Assembly: GCF_000195635.1 (NCBI RefSeq)
Contig: NZ_GL882688.1
Coordinates: forward strand, 34,760-98,759
Source: Bacteroides fluxus YIT 12057
GTDB lineage: Bacteria > Bacteroidota > Bacteroidia > Bacteroidales > Bacteroidaceae
Direction of reading: 5' to 3'
Length of the DNA: 64,000 nt
Shown: in pieces, positions 43,709 to 52,762 of the stretch
How the letters are laid out: each line of letters starts with the position of its first letter
How positions within the stretch are numbered: the stretch's first letter is position 1
Position numbers and translations under genes: made by a program
Notes under the pieces: model-generated
What the model saw: only the letters and a program-made list of their open reading frames with translations
Databases searched by the model: none
What the model was told of the DNA's origin: nothing

Positions 43709-44929
43709 TTATTCATAACGTATTGCCTCAATCGGATCCAGGTCCGCTGCTTTCTTGGCAGGATACCAGCCAAAGAATACCCCGGTGACGGTACATACGG
43801 CGAAGGAGAGGAATACACTCCAAGGCTGGATGAAGATGGGCCAGTGGGCTACACTCTTTACTATCCAGCTGGCACCGCAGCCGATGACGACGCCGATCAG
43901 ACCTCCGGTGATGCTGATGAGGATAGCTTCTATCAGAAACTGGCTCAGGATATCTACTCCACGGGCGCCTACGGACATGCGTAGCCCGATTTCGCGTGTA
44001 CGTTCCGTGACACTGACGTACATGATGTTCATGATACCGATACCTCCGACAACGAGTGATATACCCGCAATGCAGGCAAGCAGCGTTGTCATCAGATCCG
44101 TCGTGGAGTTCAGCATGGTACTGAGTTCCTGTTGGGAACGGATGGTGAAATCGTCGTCGTCGCTCTCTTTCAGCTTATGGTTACGGCGTAATATTTCGGT
44201 GATTTCTTCGGTGGCGTTGTCCGTCATGTCTTCGCTGAGGGCGGAGGCAAAGATGCCGCTGAGGTAAGTCTGTGCCAGCAGACGTTTCATGACGGTAGAG
44301 TAGGGTGCCAGTACAACGTCGTCCTGGTCCATTCCCATAGAATTGTACCCTTTGGACTTGAGTACACCGACCACGCGGAAAGGAACCTGATTGAAACGGA
44401 TAATGCGCCCGACAGGGTCTTCGCCGCCCGGAAACAGATTGTCCTGGATGGTCTTTCCGATCACACAGACTTTGGCGGAGGTCTGTATGTCGGCCTCGGT
44501 AAACATTTCACCGTTATCTATGGTCAGCTGGCGGATTTCAAGGTAATCCGTGCCGACACCGCTGACGGAAGAGGGGTAGTTGTTGTTGCCTGCGATGAGT
44601 TGTCCGCTGGAAGACACGTTGGGACTGACTGCGGAAAGAAAGTTTGTTTCATTGCGCAATGATTCATAATCGGTCAGCTTCAGCGTTTGCATGGCACTGG
44701 GATCCTGGCGGACACCACCGCGCATGTCGGCTCCCGGATGTATCATAATCATGTTGGAGCCCATTTCGGAGATTTGTGCCTGGATGCTCTTCTTGGAACC
44801 CTGTCCGATGGCAAGCATGGTGATGACCGATGCTACGCCGATGATGATGCCCAGCATGGTGAGGAATGCACGCAGCTTGTTGTTGGACAAGGCACGAAGT
44901 GCTATTTTAAAAAGATTTGTTCCGTTCAT
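43709..44929 (-). CDS. ABC transporter permease (MacB-like)
   Basis: 406 residues. One N-terminal membrane helix (MLGIIIGVASVITMLAIGQG), a periplasmic MacB_PCD domain (~50-270), then the FtsX-type block with three helices (GISLVVGGIGIMNIMYVSVTERTREIGLRMS). This is the MacB permease without the ATPase, which is a separate gene 20 bp upstream. Exports macrolides or peptides in known systems; the substrate here is open. Confidence 0.92.
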   Translation of the reverse strand: MNGTNLFKIALRALSNNKLRAFLTMLGIIIGVASVITMLAIGQGSKKSIQAQISEMGSNMIMIHPGADMRGGVRQDPSAMQTLKLTDYESLRNETNFLSAVSPNVSSSGQLIAGNNNYPSSVSGVGTDYLEIRQLTIDNGEMFTEADIQTSAKVCVIGKTIQDNLFPGGEDPVGRIIRFNQVPFRVVGVLKSKGYNSMGMDQDDVVLAPYSTVMKRLLAQTYLSGIFASALSEDMTDNATEEITEILRRNHKLKESDDDDFTIRSQQELSTMLNSTTDLMTTLLACIAGISLVVGGIGIMNIMYVSVTERTREIGLRMSVGARGVDILSQFLIEAILISITGGLIGVVIGCGASWIVKSVAHWPIFIQPWSVFLSFAVCTVTGVFFGWYPAKKAADLDPIEAIRYE

Positions 44930-44949
44930 ATCTATAATAATAAGGTGTA

Positions 44950-45696
44950 TTAATCTTCCTCTTGTTTGGGCAATGCAGCCAATGCATCGGCCGCGTCCAG
45001 TATGTGGGGGTTGATGCTGTCATCTTTCACCTGTCCGTCACGCAGTACGATGTTGCGGCTGCTGTACTGGGCTATTTCCGGGTTATGGGTAACGAAAATG
45101 ATGGTACGCCCCTCGGCATGCAGTTTCTGGAACAGGACCAGGATTTCGAAAGAAGTGCGTGTGTCAAGGTTGCCCGTGGCCTCGTCTGCCAGGATTACGG
45201 CAGGATTGTTGACCAAAGCGCGGGCAATGGCAACGCGCTGCATCTGTCCTCCGGACATCTGGTTGGACTTGTGTTCCAGCCGGTCACCCAGTCCGACGGC
45301 TTTCAGCGCCTCGATGGCGCGTTCCCGTCTTTCGCCGGCCGAGACGGCCGAGTTGTACATCAACGGCAGCTCTACATTCTCCACGGCGGTGGTCTTGGCG
45401 AGCAGGTTGTAGTTTTGGAAAACAAAACCGATTTTCCTGTTTCTCAGTATGGCACGCTGCGGTTTGCTCATGGTGCGTACGGAGATGCCATCCAGGAAGT
45501 ATTCGCCGCTGGTGGGGGTATCGAGACAGCCGAGGGTATTCAGCAATGTTGATTTTCCCGAACCGGAAGTCCCCATGATGGTGACGAATTCACCTTCTTT
45601 GATGGTAAACGAGACGCCGCGCAGAGCGTGTACCGTTTCATCTCCCACCAGGAAGTTCCGTTTGATATTCTGAAGTTCAATGACTACTTTGTTCAT
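44950..45696 (-). CDS. ABC transporter ATPase (MacB-type)
   Basis: 248 residues from ATG 45696 (MNKVVIELQNIKRNF); the longer frame to 45768 would overlap the upstream gene. Walker A GTSGSGKSTLLNTLG, signature [15 protein letters not shown], Walker B VILADEATGNLD and the H-loop FVTHNPE. LolD/MacB subfamily. Pairs with the permease downstream; 13 bp after the adaptor gene. Confidence 0.94.
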   Translation of the reverse strand: MNKVVIELQNIKRNFLVGDETVHALRGVSFTIKEGEFVTIMGTSGSGKSTLLNTLGCLDTPTSGEYFLDGISVRTMSKPQRAILRNRKIGFVFQNYNLLAKTTAVENVELPLMYNSAVSAGERRERAIEALKAVGLGDRLEHKSNQMSGGQMQRVAIARALVNNPAVILADEATGNLDTRTSFEILVLFQKLHAEGRTIIFVTHNPEIAQYSSRNIVLRDGQVKDDSINPHILDAADALAALPKQEED

Positions 45697-45709
45697 GATG
45701 GTTGTTTTA

Positions 45710-46942
45710 TCATTTACTCTTTTTCTTGTTGTTTCCCGGAGGGCCGGGCATGAAAGGGCTCTTTTCACCGCCTGCTTCCTGGGTCATTGCCGGAGAATCG
45801 TTTTCGCCGGGCATATTGCCTAAAGTTGCTTCGGTCACGACAACGGTACCTTCACTGATTCCACTGGTAATCTCCGTGCTGACGCCGTTGGAGATGCCTG
45901 TCTCTACCGGATGGGCGGTGAACGTGTTGCCTTCACGTGTCCAAAGTTTGTGTTCTCCTTCGCAATCCTTCACAAGGTCGTTTTCACCGATAAGCGGTTT
46001 CTCCGGATTGAAGCGGAGCGCGCGGGCAGGCACACAGAGCACGTCTTTCCGGTCAAGCGTATAGATGGTGACATTGGCTGTCAGGCGGGGTTTCAGTTTC
46101 AGGTCCGGATTATGGGCAGAGATAACCACTTCGTAGGTTACCACCGTGCTCGAAGAAGAGGTGCTGCTACTGCTGCTTGAGGTGGCGTCACCCAGGCGTA
46201 TCTGGGTCACCACTCCTTCGAATACATCGTTGGGGTAGGCATCTACGGTAAAGGTGGCACGTTGTCCTTCTTCCACACCGCCTATGTCGGCTTCATCTAC
46301 ATCGGCCACTACCTGCATCTGTGTCAGGTCGGCAGCAATGGTGAACAAGGTCGGCGTCTCGAATCCGGAAGCCACAGTCTGCCCTGCTTCTACGTCGCGG
46401 CTGATGACTACGCCGTCAATGGGGGAGGTGATGGTGGCGTAGGACAAATTCCGTTCTGCCTTTGCCAGAGATGCCTGGCTGCTTTCATAGCTGCTCTTTG
46501 CTTTCTGGTAGTTATAGAGGGACTGTTCGTAGTCCGTATCGCTGATGAGTTGCTTCTCATGCAATCCCTTGTTGCGTTCGTAGTTTTTCTGCTGATATTC
46601 GTATTCGGCCTTTGCTCCGTTGTAGGCGGCACGCTGGGAGGCGAGTTCGCTTTGCAGGGTTACGCGGTCCATTTCGGCGATCAGCTGCCCTTTGGTGACT
46701 ACAGAATTATAATCCACATAAATCTTGTCGATAATACCGCTGACCTGTGTACCGACTTCCACTTCGGTGACCGGTTCGATGGTCCCTGTGGCCGTTACAG
46801 ATTCTGATATCTCGCCTTTGTTGACGGTTGCCGTTACATAAGTCACTTTATGTTTGGCAGATGAACCGCTAAAAAGCCACAGGCTCCCGCCGACTGCCAC
46901 AGCGGCAAGCGCAGCAATCAGTATGATTTTCTTCTTATTCAT
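45710..46942 (-). CDS. Periplasmic adaptor (MacA-like membrane-fusion protein)
   Basis: 410 residues. Inner-membrane anchor (residues ~5-25), lipoyl halves (VEVGTQVSGIIDKIYVDYN and ITSPIDGVVISRDVEAG) flanking a coiled-coil hairpin (~100-160), then a beta-barrel region. A Ser-rich insert (SSSSSTSSSST) lies about residue 260 and the C-terminus is Pro/Lys-rich. Bridges the MacB pump to the TolC channel; the TolC gene is 31 bp upstream. Confidence 0.92.
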   Translation of the reverse strand: MNKKKIILIAALAAVAVGGSLWLFSGSSAKHKVTYVTATVNKGEISESVTATGTIEPVTEVEVGTQVSGIIDKIYVDYNSVVTKGQLIAEMDRVTLQSELASQRAAYNGAKAEYEYQQKNYERNKGLHEKQLISDTDYEQSLYNYQKAKSSYESSQASLAKAERNLSYATITSPIDGVVISRDVEAGQTVASGFETPTLFTIAADLTQMQVVADVDEADIGGVEEGQRATFTVDAYPNDVFEGVVTQIRLGDATSSSSSSTSSSSTVVTYEVVISAHNPDLKLKPRLTANVTIYTLDRKDVLCVPARALRFNPEKPLIGENDLVKDCEGEHKLWTREGNTFTAHPVETGISNGVSTEITSGISEGTVVVTEATLGNMPGENDSPAMTQEAGGEKSPFMPGPPGNNKKKSK

Positions 46943-46973
46943 GATGTATAATGTATTACGTTGATATTCTTGT

Positions 46974-48353
46974 TTACAGTTCTATCTTTTCTCCTTGGTA
47001 GAACTTCAGCAGCTGTGTGTTCAGTATGGCCATGTATTTGGCTTGCAAAGTTTCCTGCCTGGCATTGAGCAAGTTGCTTTTTTCCGTCAGCAGCTCCACT
47101 GTATTTTTCATGCCCAGGTTAAACTGCTCTTGTATGAGGTCATAGCTGGTCTGCGTGCTTTTTAGCTTTTCCACTGCTGCCGCATAACGCTGCTGGGCGC
47201 TATTGGCATCAAGCCAGAGGCTTTCAATGGTCTTGTAGAGAGTCTTTTGTTCATCCAACAGGTTTAGCTCACTGGTCTGTTTCTGCAGCTTGGCCTTTTG
47301 CACGGCACTCTTCGTCTGCCTGTTGTTGAAGATGGGGACACTGATGCTGAATCCGAGGGAATTGTTCCAATTGCTTTTGACCTGCTCGCCAAAGGTGAAG
47401 TCATTTCCGTTGGCATGGTTTGTTCCGATGCCTGCAGTCAGGCTCAGCGTGGGCATATAGCCGGCCCGGGCTATCTTGATATCCAGGTCCGCTGCCTGTA
47501 CGTCCAGTTTGCCGGCTTCTATTTCGGGACGCAGGCTGAGGGCTGCACGGTAAACATCCAGTTTGGCGGGGAGTGGTGCCAGTACATTCTCGTTGTCAAG
47601 GGAAGGGAGGTAGAGGTTCATCTCTTCTTCACCGTCCAGTTCGAGCAACTGTTTCAACTGGAGCTTGTAGTCCTGCAGGGTGGCCTGTGCCGTCACCAAC
47701 TGATATTTGTCCGTGCTGACTTGTGCTTCCAGCTGTGCCAGGTCGCTTTTGGCGATGCTTCCTGCATCGAACAAGGCACGGGCACGCTCACATTCGGCCT
47801 GGCTTACCTCAAGGGTCGATTCGTTCACTTTTACGGTTTCGGCGGCATAGAGTATCTGTACGTAAGTTTGTGCGATGCTCTCTTCGATGCTGTTTTCACT
47901 TTGCGATATGTTTAGTTCGGCAATCCGGTTGTTGAGGCGCTGTTGCTTCAAGGTGTTGAGGCGTTTGCCGCCGTTGTACAGGGTCCAGTTGGCATCAATG
48001 CCATAGCTGCCGTTGTAGCTTGTCTTGCTCTGGCTGCTGGTGATGTTGTCCCCGTCAATGATGGTGTTCGTCTCGCTGTTGGGACGGTTTACGACACGCT
48101 GGCTCACACTTGCCGAGAGACTGGGGAAGAGCGCCGCTTTGGCAGTCTTTACATCCACCCCGGCACTTTCTGCGCTGAGGCGGTTTTTGCGGAGGGTGAT
48201 ATTCTGCTGCAGGGCATAGTCGATGCAGGCCTGCAGATCCCATTGTACCGGCAGGCTGCCGGGTTGCTGCGTGATGCTGTCATTCTGAGCGGCCAATCGC
48301 ATGCATCCTGCCAGGCAGAGTGTTATCACTGTCAATCTTTTTACGTTCGTCAT
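46974..48353 (-). CDS. TolC-family outer-membrane channel
   Basis: 459 residues. Signal peptide (LTVITLCLAGCMRLAAQND) and two OEP repeats with long helices (LNNRIAELNISQSENSIEESIAQTYV, and KAKLQKQTSELNLLDEQKTLYK), the usual duplicated TolC architecture. First gene of a six-gene operon-like run TolC, MacA, MacB ATPase, MacB permease, LytS, LytR. A consensus promoter is immediately upstream. Confidence 0.92.
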   Translation of the reverse strand: MTNVKRLTVITLCLAGCMRLAAQNDSITQQPGSLPVQWDLQACIDYALQQNITLRKNRLSAESAGVDVKTAKAALFPSLSASVSQRVVNRPNSETNTIIDGDNITSSQSKTSYNGSYGIDANWTLYNGGKRLNTLKQQRLNNRIAELNISQSENSIEESIAQTYVQILYAAETVKVNESTLEVSQAECERARALFDAGSIAKSDLAQLEAQVSTDKYQLVTAQATLQDYKLQLKQLLELDGEEEMNLYLPSLDNENVLAPLPAKLDVYRAALSLRPEIEAGKLDVQAADLDIKIARAGYMPTLSLTAGIGTNHANGNDFTFGEQVKSNWNNSLGFSISVPIFNNRQTKSAVQKAKLQKQTSELNLLDEQKTLYKTIESLWLDANSAQQRYAAAVEKLKSTQTSYDLIQEQFNLGMKNTVELLTEKSNLLNARQETLQAKYMAILNTQLLKFYQGEKIEL

Positions 48354-48382
48354 ATCTTCGGTATTCTATTGTTTTACATGGG

Positions 48383-48413
48383 CAAATATAGAGGCTCCGG
48401 GGTTTATCGGCAA
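48383..48413 (-). promoter_or_regulatory. Promoter of the TolC-MacAB operon
   Basis: TTG (48411-48413), 20-bp spacer, TATATTTG (48383-48390), 30 bp before the ATG. Confidence 0.75.
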
Positions 48414-48476
48414 AAATGATAGACGTTGGTGTTCTTTTCGTCGTCCAACTACTTTTTTGTACCGACAGTTGGGGCG

Positions 48477-48565
48477 GCCCGTATTTTTTTGTGCCACCTG
48501 GTTGGCACAACTGTGCCTTAGGCGTGGCACGCTTGTGCCAACCCGGTGGCACAAAAAATACGGGC
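48477..48565. repeat. Nested 89-bp palindrome
   Basis: A left arm starting GCCCGTATTTTTT and a right arm ending AAAAAATACGGGC pair over about 40 bp with few mismatches around a 6-base centre (TTAGGC). Each arm is itself palindromic: TTGTGCCA..TGGCACAA occurs in the left arm (48489-48510 region) and in the right (48533-48553 region). So the octamer TTGTGCCA appears four times. It lies between divergent TolC and cyd transcription units. No protein is encoded in 48354-48677 apart from this element and the two promoters. Confidence 0.75.
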
Positions 48566-48623
48566 AGTCATCCCCTAAAAGAGTGGGGTAAATTACCCTT
48601 GCCTCTAACTTTTTTGCTTTTTG

Positions 48624-48655
48624 TTTGTTATTTATATAAAAGTATTTTATATTTG
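48624..48655 (+). promoter_or_regulatory. Promoter of the DUF4492-cydAB operon
   Basis: TTTG at 48624-48627, 20-bp spacer, TATATTTG at 48648-48655, 22 bp before the DUF4492 ATG. Confidence 0.75.
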
Positions 48656-48677
48656 TAATGATTATAAATTTGACCTT

Positions 48678-48899
48678 ATGAAGCAAACTGTGATCAGCAT
48701 TTGGCGATTTTATTTGGAGGGGTTTCGAAGCATGACCTTGGGACGTACCTTGTGGCTTATTATATTGATAAAGCTTTTTATCATGTTTTTTATTCTTCGC
48801 CTCTTCTTTTTTCCGAATTATCTGAATACTCCTGCCGTAGGAGCCGATAAGGACGATTATGTCAGCCGTGAACTCATTATCCGCGCTGCCGATGAATGA
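48678..48899 (+). CDS. DUF4492 small membrane protein
   Basis: 73 residues, one membrane helix (LWLIILIKLFIMFFILRLFFF, ~25-46) and a short polar tail with PNYLNTPAVGADKDDYVSREL. ATG at 48678 fits the promoter; the frame is open further upstream but would include the promoter. This small protein is regularly found before cydAB in Bacteroidetes, and probably helps assemble or stabilise the oxidase, like CydX in other groups (inference). Confidence 0.85.
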   Translation: MKQTVISIWRFYLEGFRSMTLGRTLWLIILIKLFIMFFILRLFFFPNYLNTPAVGADKDDYVSRELIIRAADE

Positions 48900-48942
48900 A
48901 CCTCGATGAAAGATTGAATATTAATGCTTAATACTTACTCTC

Positions 48943-50517
48943 ATGCTTGAAAACATTGACACTTCTCTGATTGACTGGTCGAGAGCTCAATTTGCCTTGA
49001 CAGCCATTTATCACTGGATTTTTGTGCCGCTTACACTGGGTCTGGCGGTTATTATGGGCATCATGGAAACGGTGTATTACCGTACGGGTGACGAGTTTTG
49101 GAAACATACAGCCAAGTTCTGGATGAAATTGTTCGGTATCAATTTTGCCGTGGGAGTGGCTACGGGGTTGATATTGGAGTTTGAGTTCGGGACGAACTGG
49201 AGCAATTACAGCTGGTTTGTGGGCGACATTTTCGGTGCGCCGCTTGCCATAGAGGGTATCTTGGCTTTCTTTATGGAAGCAACTTTCATTGCCGTCATGT
49301 TCTTCGGTTGGGAGAAGGTGAGCAAGCGCTTCCACCTTACGGCAACCTGGCTCACGGGGCTGGGTGCCACCATCTCTGCCTGGTGGATTCTGGTGGCCAA
49401 TGCCTGGATGCAGAATCCGGTAGGTATGGAATTCAATCCTGATACGGCACGCAATGAGATGGTGGATTTCTGGGCTGTGGCTACTTCACCGATGGCCGTC
49501 AACAAGTTTTTCCATAGTGTATTGTCCGGTTGGGTGCTGGCCGCCGTATTTGTGGTGGGTGTCAGCTGCTGGTATCTGCTGAAGAAGCGCGACAAGAAGT
49601 TTGCCTTGGCAAGCGTGAAGGTTGCGGCATGGGTAGGGCTGTGTGCCGCAGTGTTCTCCGCATGGACAGGCGACGGTTCCGGTTACCAGGTGGCGCAGAA
49701 GCAACCTATGAAACTGGCTGCCATGGAAGGGTATTACGAGGGGCGGCAGGGTGCCGGGCTGGTAGCTTTCGGTATCTTGAATCCCGACAAGAAGACGGCT
49801 GATGACGGCGAGAATCCGTTCCTCATGCGTATCGAGATTCCCAAGATGCTGTCACTGCTTGCCGAGCGCAGGATGGATGCGTTTGTTCCGGGCATCAATG
49901 ACTTGCTGAAAGGCGGCTATACATTGGAAGATGGCACGAAGGCGCTTTCCGCGGAAGAAAAAATAGAAAAGGGGAAGAAGGCTATCGGTGCTTTCTCCGC
50001 ATACCGCACCGCCCGTGCGGCCGGCAATGATGCCGAGGCTGAAGTGGCTGCCAAGGTGTTGAAAGAAAATGTGGCTTATTTTGGTTATGGCTATATTAAA
50101 GATGTGAACGAGTTGGTGCCCAATGTGCCTTTGACGTTCTATATGTTCCGTGTCATGGTGATTTTGGGCGGGTATTTTATCCTTTTCTTCATTCTGGTGT
50201 TGTTCCTGTCTTACAAGAAAGACCTGGCGGGGATGCGCTGGATGCATTGGATTGCCTTGTGGACTATTCCGCTGGGATATCTTGCCGGACAGGCCGGTTG
50301 GGTGGTGGCGGAATGCGGGCGTCAGCCGTGGGCCATCCAGGATATGCTGCCTACCAGTGCCGCCATCTCCAAACTGGATGTAAGTTCCGTGCAGACTACG
50401 TTCTTTATCTTCCTGGTGCTCTTTACTGTCATGCTGATTGCTGAGGTGGGAATCATGCTGAAGGCAATACGCAAGGGGCCAAGTACCGCTTCCGGCCATT
50501 CTCCGGAAGGGAAGTGA
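48943..50517 (+). CDS. cydA: Cytochrome bd ubiquinol oxidase subunit I
   Basis: 524 residues, about nine membrane helices. Heme ligand regions: AIYHWIFVPLTLGLAVIMG (His ~24), NKFFHSVLSGW (His ~190), and VVAECGRQPWAIQDMLPT (signature GRQPW). Acidic residues expected in the proton path lie in GILAFFMEATFIAVMFFGWE. The quinol loop between helices 6 and 7 (~240-400) is long. Transfers electrons from menaquinol (made by the men operon at 14809) to oxygen, so it supports nanoaerobic growth. Confidence 0.96.
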   Translation: MLENIDTSLIDWSRAQFALTAIYHWIFVPLTLGLAVIMGIMETVYYRTGDEFWKHTAKFWMKLFGINFAVGVATGLILEFEFGTNWSNYSWFVGDIFGAPLAIEGILAFFMEATFIAVMFFGWEKVSKRFHLTATWLTGLGATISAWWILVANAWMQNPVGMEFNPDTARNEMVDFWAVATSPMAVNKFFHSVLSGWVLAAVFVVGVSCWYLLKKRDKKFALASVKVAAWVGLCAAVFSAWTGDGSGYQVAQKQPMKLAAMEGYYEGRQGAGLVAFGILNPDKKTADDGENPFLMRIEIPKMLSLLAERRMDAFVPGINDLLKGGYTLEDGTKALSAEEKIEKGKKAIGAFSAYRTARAAGNDAEAEVAAKVLKENVAYFGYGYIKDVNELVPNVPLTFYMFRVMVILGGYFILFFILVLFLSYKKDLAGMRWMHWIALWTIPLGYLAGQAGWVVAECGRQPWAIQDMLPTSAAISKLDVSSVQTTFFIFLVLFTVMLIAEVGIMLKAIRKGPSTASGHSPEGK

Positions 50518-50573
50518 GGATTCCTTGCATCTTCAAAGTTCATTCAATACTAACCATATCCCCACTTCCCGAA

Positions 50574-50612
50574 CTTCCCTCTCTTTCGAAGAGGGAGACC
50601 GGGGGTGAGGCT
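50574..50612 (+). repeat. Dispersed palindromic element, copy 1
   Basis: CCCTCTC-TTTCG-AAGAGGG stem followed by AGACCGGGGGTGAGG, in the cydA-cydB gap. Related in sequence to the elements at 51937 and 58325. Confidence 0.5.
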
Positions 50613-50626
50613 TAACTAATAACATT

Positions 50627-51769
50627 ATGTATTCATTTCTTCAACAATATTGGTGGTTTGTAGTTTCCTTATTGGGGGCTCTCTTGGTATTCCTGTTGTT
50701 TGTACAGGGAGGTAATTCACTTTTGTTCTGTCTGGGCAAGACGGAGGAACAACGTAAGATGATGATAAATTCTACGGGACGCAAGTGGGAGTTTACGTTT
50801 ACGACACTCGTCACGTTCGGCGGAGCATTCTTTGCTTCGTTCCCGCTGTTCTATAGTACCAGTTTCGGCGGGGCATACTGGTTATGGATGATTATCCTGT
50901 TCAGTTTTGTGCTGCAGGCGGTCAGTTACGAGTTCCAGTCGAAGGCCGGGAACCTGTTGGGTAAAACTACTTACCGCGCTTTCCTGGTAATCAACGGTGT
51001 GGTAGGCCCGGTACTGTTGGGCGGCGCTGTGGCTACCTTCTTCACGGGATCGGAGTTCTATATCAATAAAGGAAACATTGCAGATACGATGATGCCGGTC
51101 ATCAGCCGGTGGGCAAACGGTTGGCATGGCTTGGATGCGCTGCTCAATCCCTGGAATGTGGTATTGGGCCTGGCGGTATTCTTCCTGGCACGTATTCTGG
51201 GCTCGCTCTATTTTATCAATAACATTGCCGACAGAGATTTGGTAGCCCGTTGCCGCCGTTCATTATGGGGAAACACGGGACTGTTCCTTGTTTTCTTCCT
51301 GTCATTTGTCATCCGTACATTGGTGGCCGACGGATATGCGGTGAATCCCGAAACCGGTGAGGTCTTTATGGAACCCTATAAGTATCTGACGAATTTCATA
51401 GAGATGCCGGTAGTGCTGGCGGTATTCCTGGCGGGGGTAGTGGCGGTGCTTTGGGGAATAATCCGTACCTTGTGGAAGCCTGCATTTGATAAAGGTATCT
51501 GGTTTGCAGGGGCGGGTACGGTGCTCACGGTCCTTGCCCTGCTGCTTGTTGCCGGCTATAACAATACAGCTTATTATCCTTCGACCAGCGACTTGCAGAG
51601 TTCGTTGACACTGGCAAACAGTTGTTCAAGCCTGTTCACCTTGAAAGTGATGGCTTATGTTTCCATCTTGGTTCCTTTCGTCTTGGCTTATATCTTCTAC
51701 GCGTGGCGCAGCATTGACAACCGGAAGATTGATGCCAGGGAGATGAAAGAAGGAGGGCATGCTTATTAG
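50627..51769 (+). CDS. cydB: Cytochrome bd ubiquinol oxidase subunit II
   Basis: 380 residues with eight to nine membrane helices. N-terminal FLQQYWWFVVSLLGALLVFLLFVQGG and GRKWEFTFTTLVTFGGAFFASFPLFYSTSF are typical; the GYNNTAYYPST loop near the end is also family-like. Partner of CydA. The 109-bp gap from cydA carries palindromic element copy 1. Confidence 0.95.
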   Translation: MYSFLQQYWWFVVSLLGALLVFLLFVQGGNSLLFCLGKTEEQRKMMINSTGRKWEFTFTTLVTFGGAFFASFPLFYSTSFGGAYWLWMIILFSFVLQAVSYEFQSKAGNLLGKTTYRAFLVINGVVGPVLLGGAVATFFTGSEFYINKGNIADTMMPVISRWANGWHGLDALLNPWNVVLGLAVFFLARILGSLYFINNIADRDLVARCRRSLWGNTGLFLVFFLSFVIRTLVADGYAVNPETGEVFMEPYKYLTNFIEMPVVLAVFLAGVVAVLWGIIRTLWKPAFDKGIWFAGAGTVLTVLALLLVAGYNNTAYYPSTSDLQSSLTLANSCSSLFTLKVMAYVSILVPFVLAYIFYAWRSIDNRKIDAREMKEGGHAY

Positions 51770-51936
51770 TCCCGGTGTTATTTTCCCTTCTTCTTTTTCT
51801 TTGCGGATTTATCCGCTGCTTTCTACAAAGGGTATCCACGTGTGATGCCATGCGGGACTCTCTCCCTTGAACAGCTGCTGTACACTGCGGATAACCATCA
51901 GCAGAGTGATATAGATTGGTACGATGTGTTGTGTGT

Positions 51937-51983
51937 CCTCACCTTTCTCCTCTCTCCGGAAGAGTGGGGGGAGAAAGATGAGG
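51937..51983. repeat. Dispersed palindromic element, copy 2
   Basis: CCTCACCTTTCTCC (51937-51950) pairs with GGAGAAAGATGAGG (51970-51983) with one mismatch. It lies just beyond the end of the OmpA-like gene and may act as its terminator. The rest of 51770-51993 holds only a small GCGGAT-TT-ATCCGC hairpin (51803-51816). Confidence 0.5.
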
Positions 51984-51993
51984 CTTTTGATTG

Positions 51994-52668
51994 TCATTTT
52001 CCGGCTTCTGCATTTTTGATCATCTGCTCGCTGGCATACATATAAATTTCTACGCGCCGGTTCTGATCTGCCGACAGGTTGTCATCATATTCCGTATATC
52101 CCACACCTTCTACCTTTTTGAATTGTGCAGGAGAGACGCCACAGTCCTGCAAGTAGTTCTCTACAGAATAAGCACGATTCTTTGAAACTTTCATGTTGGC
52201 TTCATAAGTGCCTACCTTGTCGGTGTGTCCGATGATGGCAATATCCGTAGTAGGGTCCTCTTTCAGAATCTGTGCAAGCTCACGCAGGGAAGACTTGGCT
52301 TCATTGCTGAGAGCAGAAGAATTGAATGCAAATAGGATACCTGCCGCAAAGGACACTTTCACGGCGGGCAGGCCATTGTTGTCGGTAACCTGCTCTACCT
52401 GTGCTCCTTCAATCTTGGCGGCTTCGGCGGCTTTCTTGTCCATCTTATGACCGATGGCTACACCTGCACCCGTACCGACGGCTGCGCCGACTGCCGCACC
52501 GATGGCTGCTCCTTTTCCTTTGCCGATAAGGCCGCCGATGATAGCTCCCGCCGCTGCGCCCGATCCACCGCCTATCACTCCACCTTTAGTGGTATTGTTC
52601 ATTGTGCTGCAACTGCCCAGCAGTAAAGCGCTGCATAACAGCAACGCTGTAAATTTCATTTTCTTCAT
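51994..52668 (-). CDS. OmpA-family lipoprotein with glycine-zipper
   Basis: 224 residues from ATG 52668 (MKKMKFTALLLCSALLLGSC; lipobox Cys at ~20). Residues ~30-80 are Gly/Ala-rich (GGVIGGGSGAAAGAIIGGLIG), a glycine zipper that may insert in the membrane. The C-terminal ~110 residues are the peptidoglycan-binding OmpA domain (DIAIIGHTDKVGTYEANMKVS and NLSADQNRRVEIYMYA). Anchors the outer membrane to the wall; YiaD-like. Confidence 0.9.
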   Translation of the reverse strand: MKKMKFTALLLCSALLLGSCSTMNNTTKGGVIGGGSGAAAGAIIGGLIGKGKGAAIGAAVGAAVGTGAGVAIGHKMDKKAAEAAKIEGAQVEQVTDNNGLPAVKVSFAAGILFAFNSSALSNEAKSSLRELAQILKEDPTTDIAIIGHTDKVGTYEANMKVSKNRAYSVENYLQDCGVSPAQFKKVEGVGYTEYDDNLSADQNRRVEIYMYASEQMIKNAEAGK

Positions 52669-52762
52669 ATTTTTACCTATTAGTTGGTTTAACTTAATAT
52701 CTTGCAAATTTATGTATATAATAACACCGTTATCCTCCATAAAGTTTTTCATTGTACTTTTT

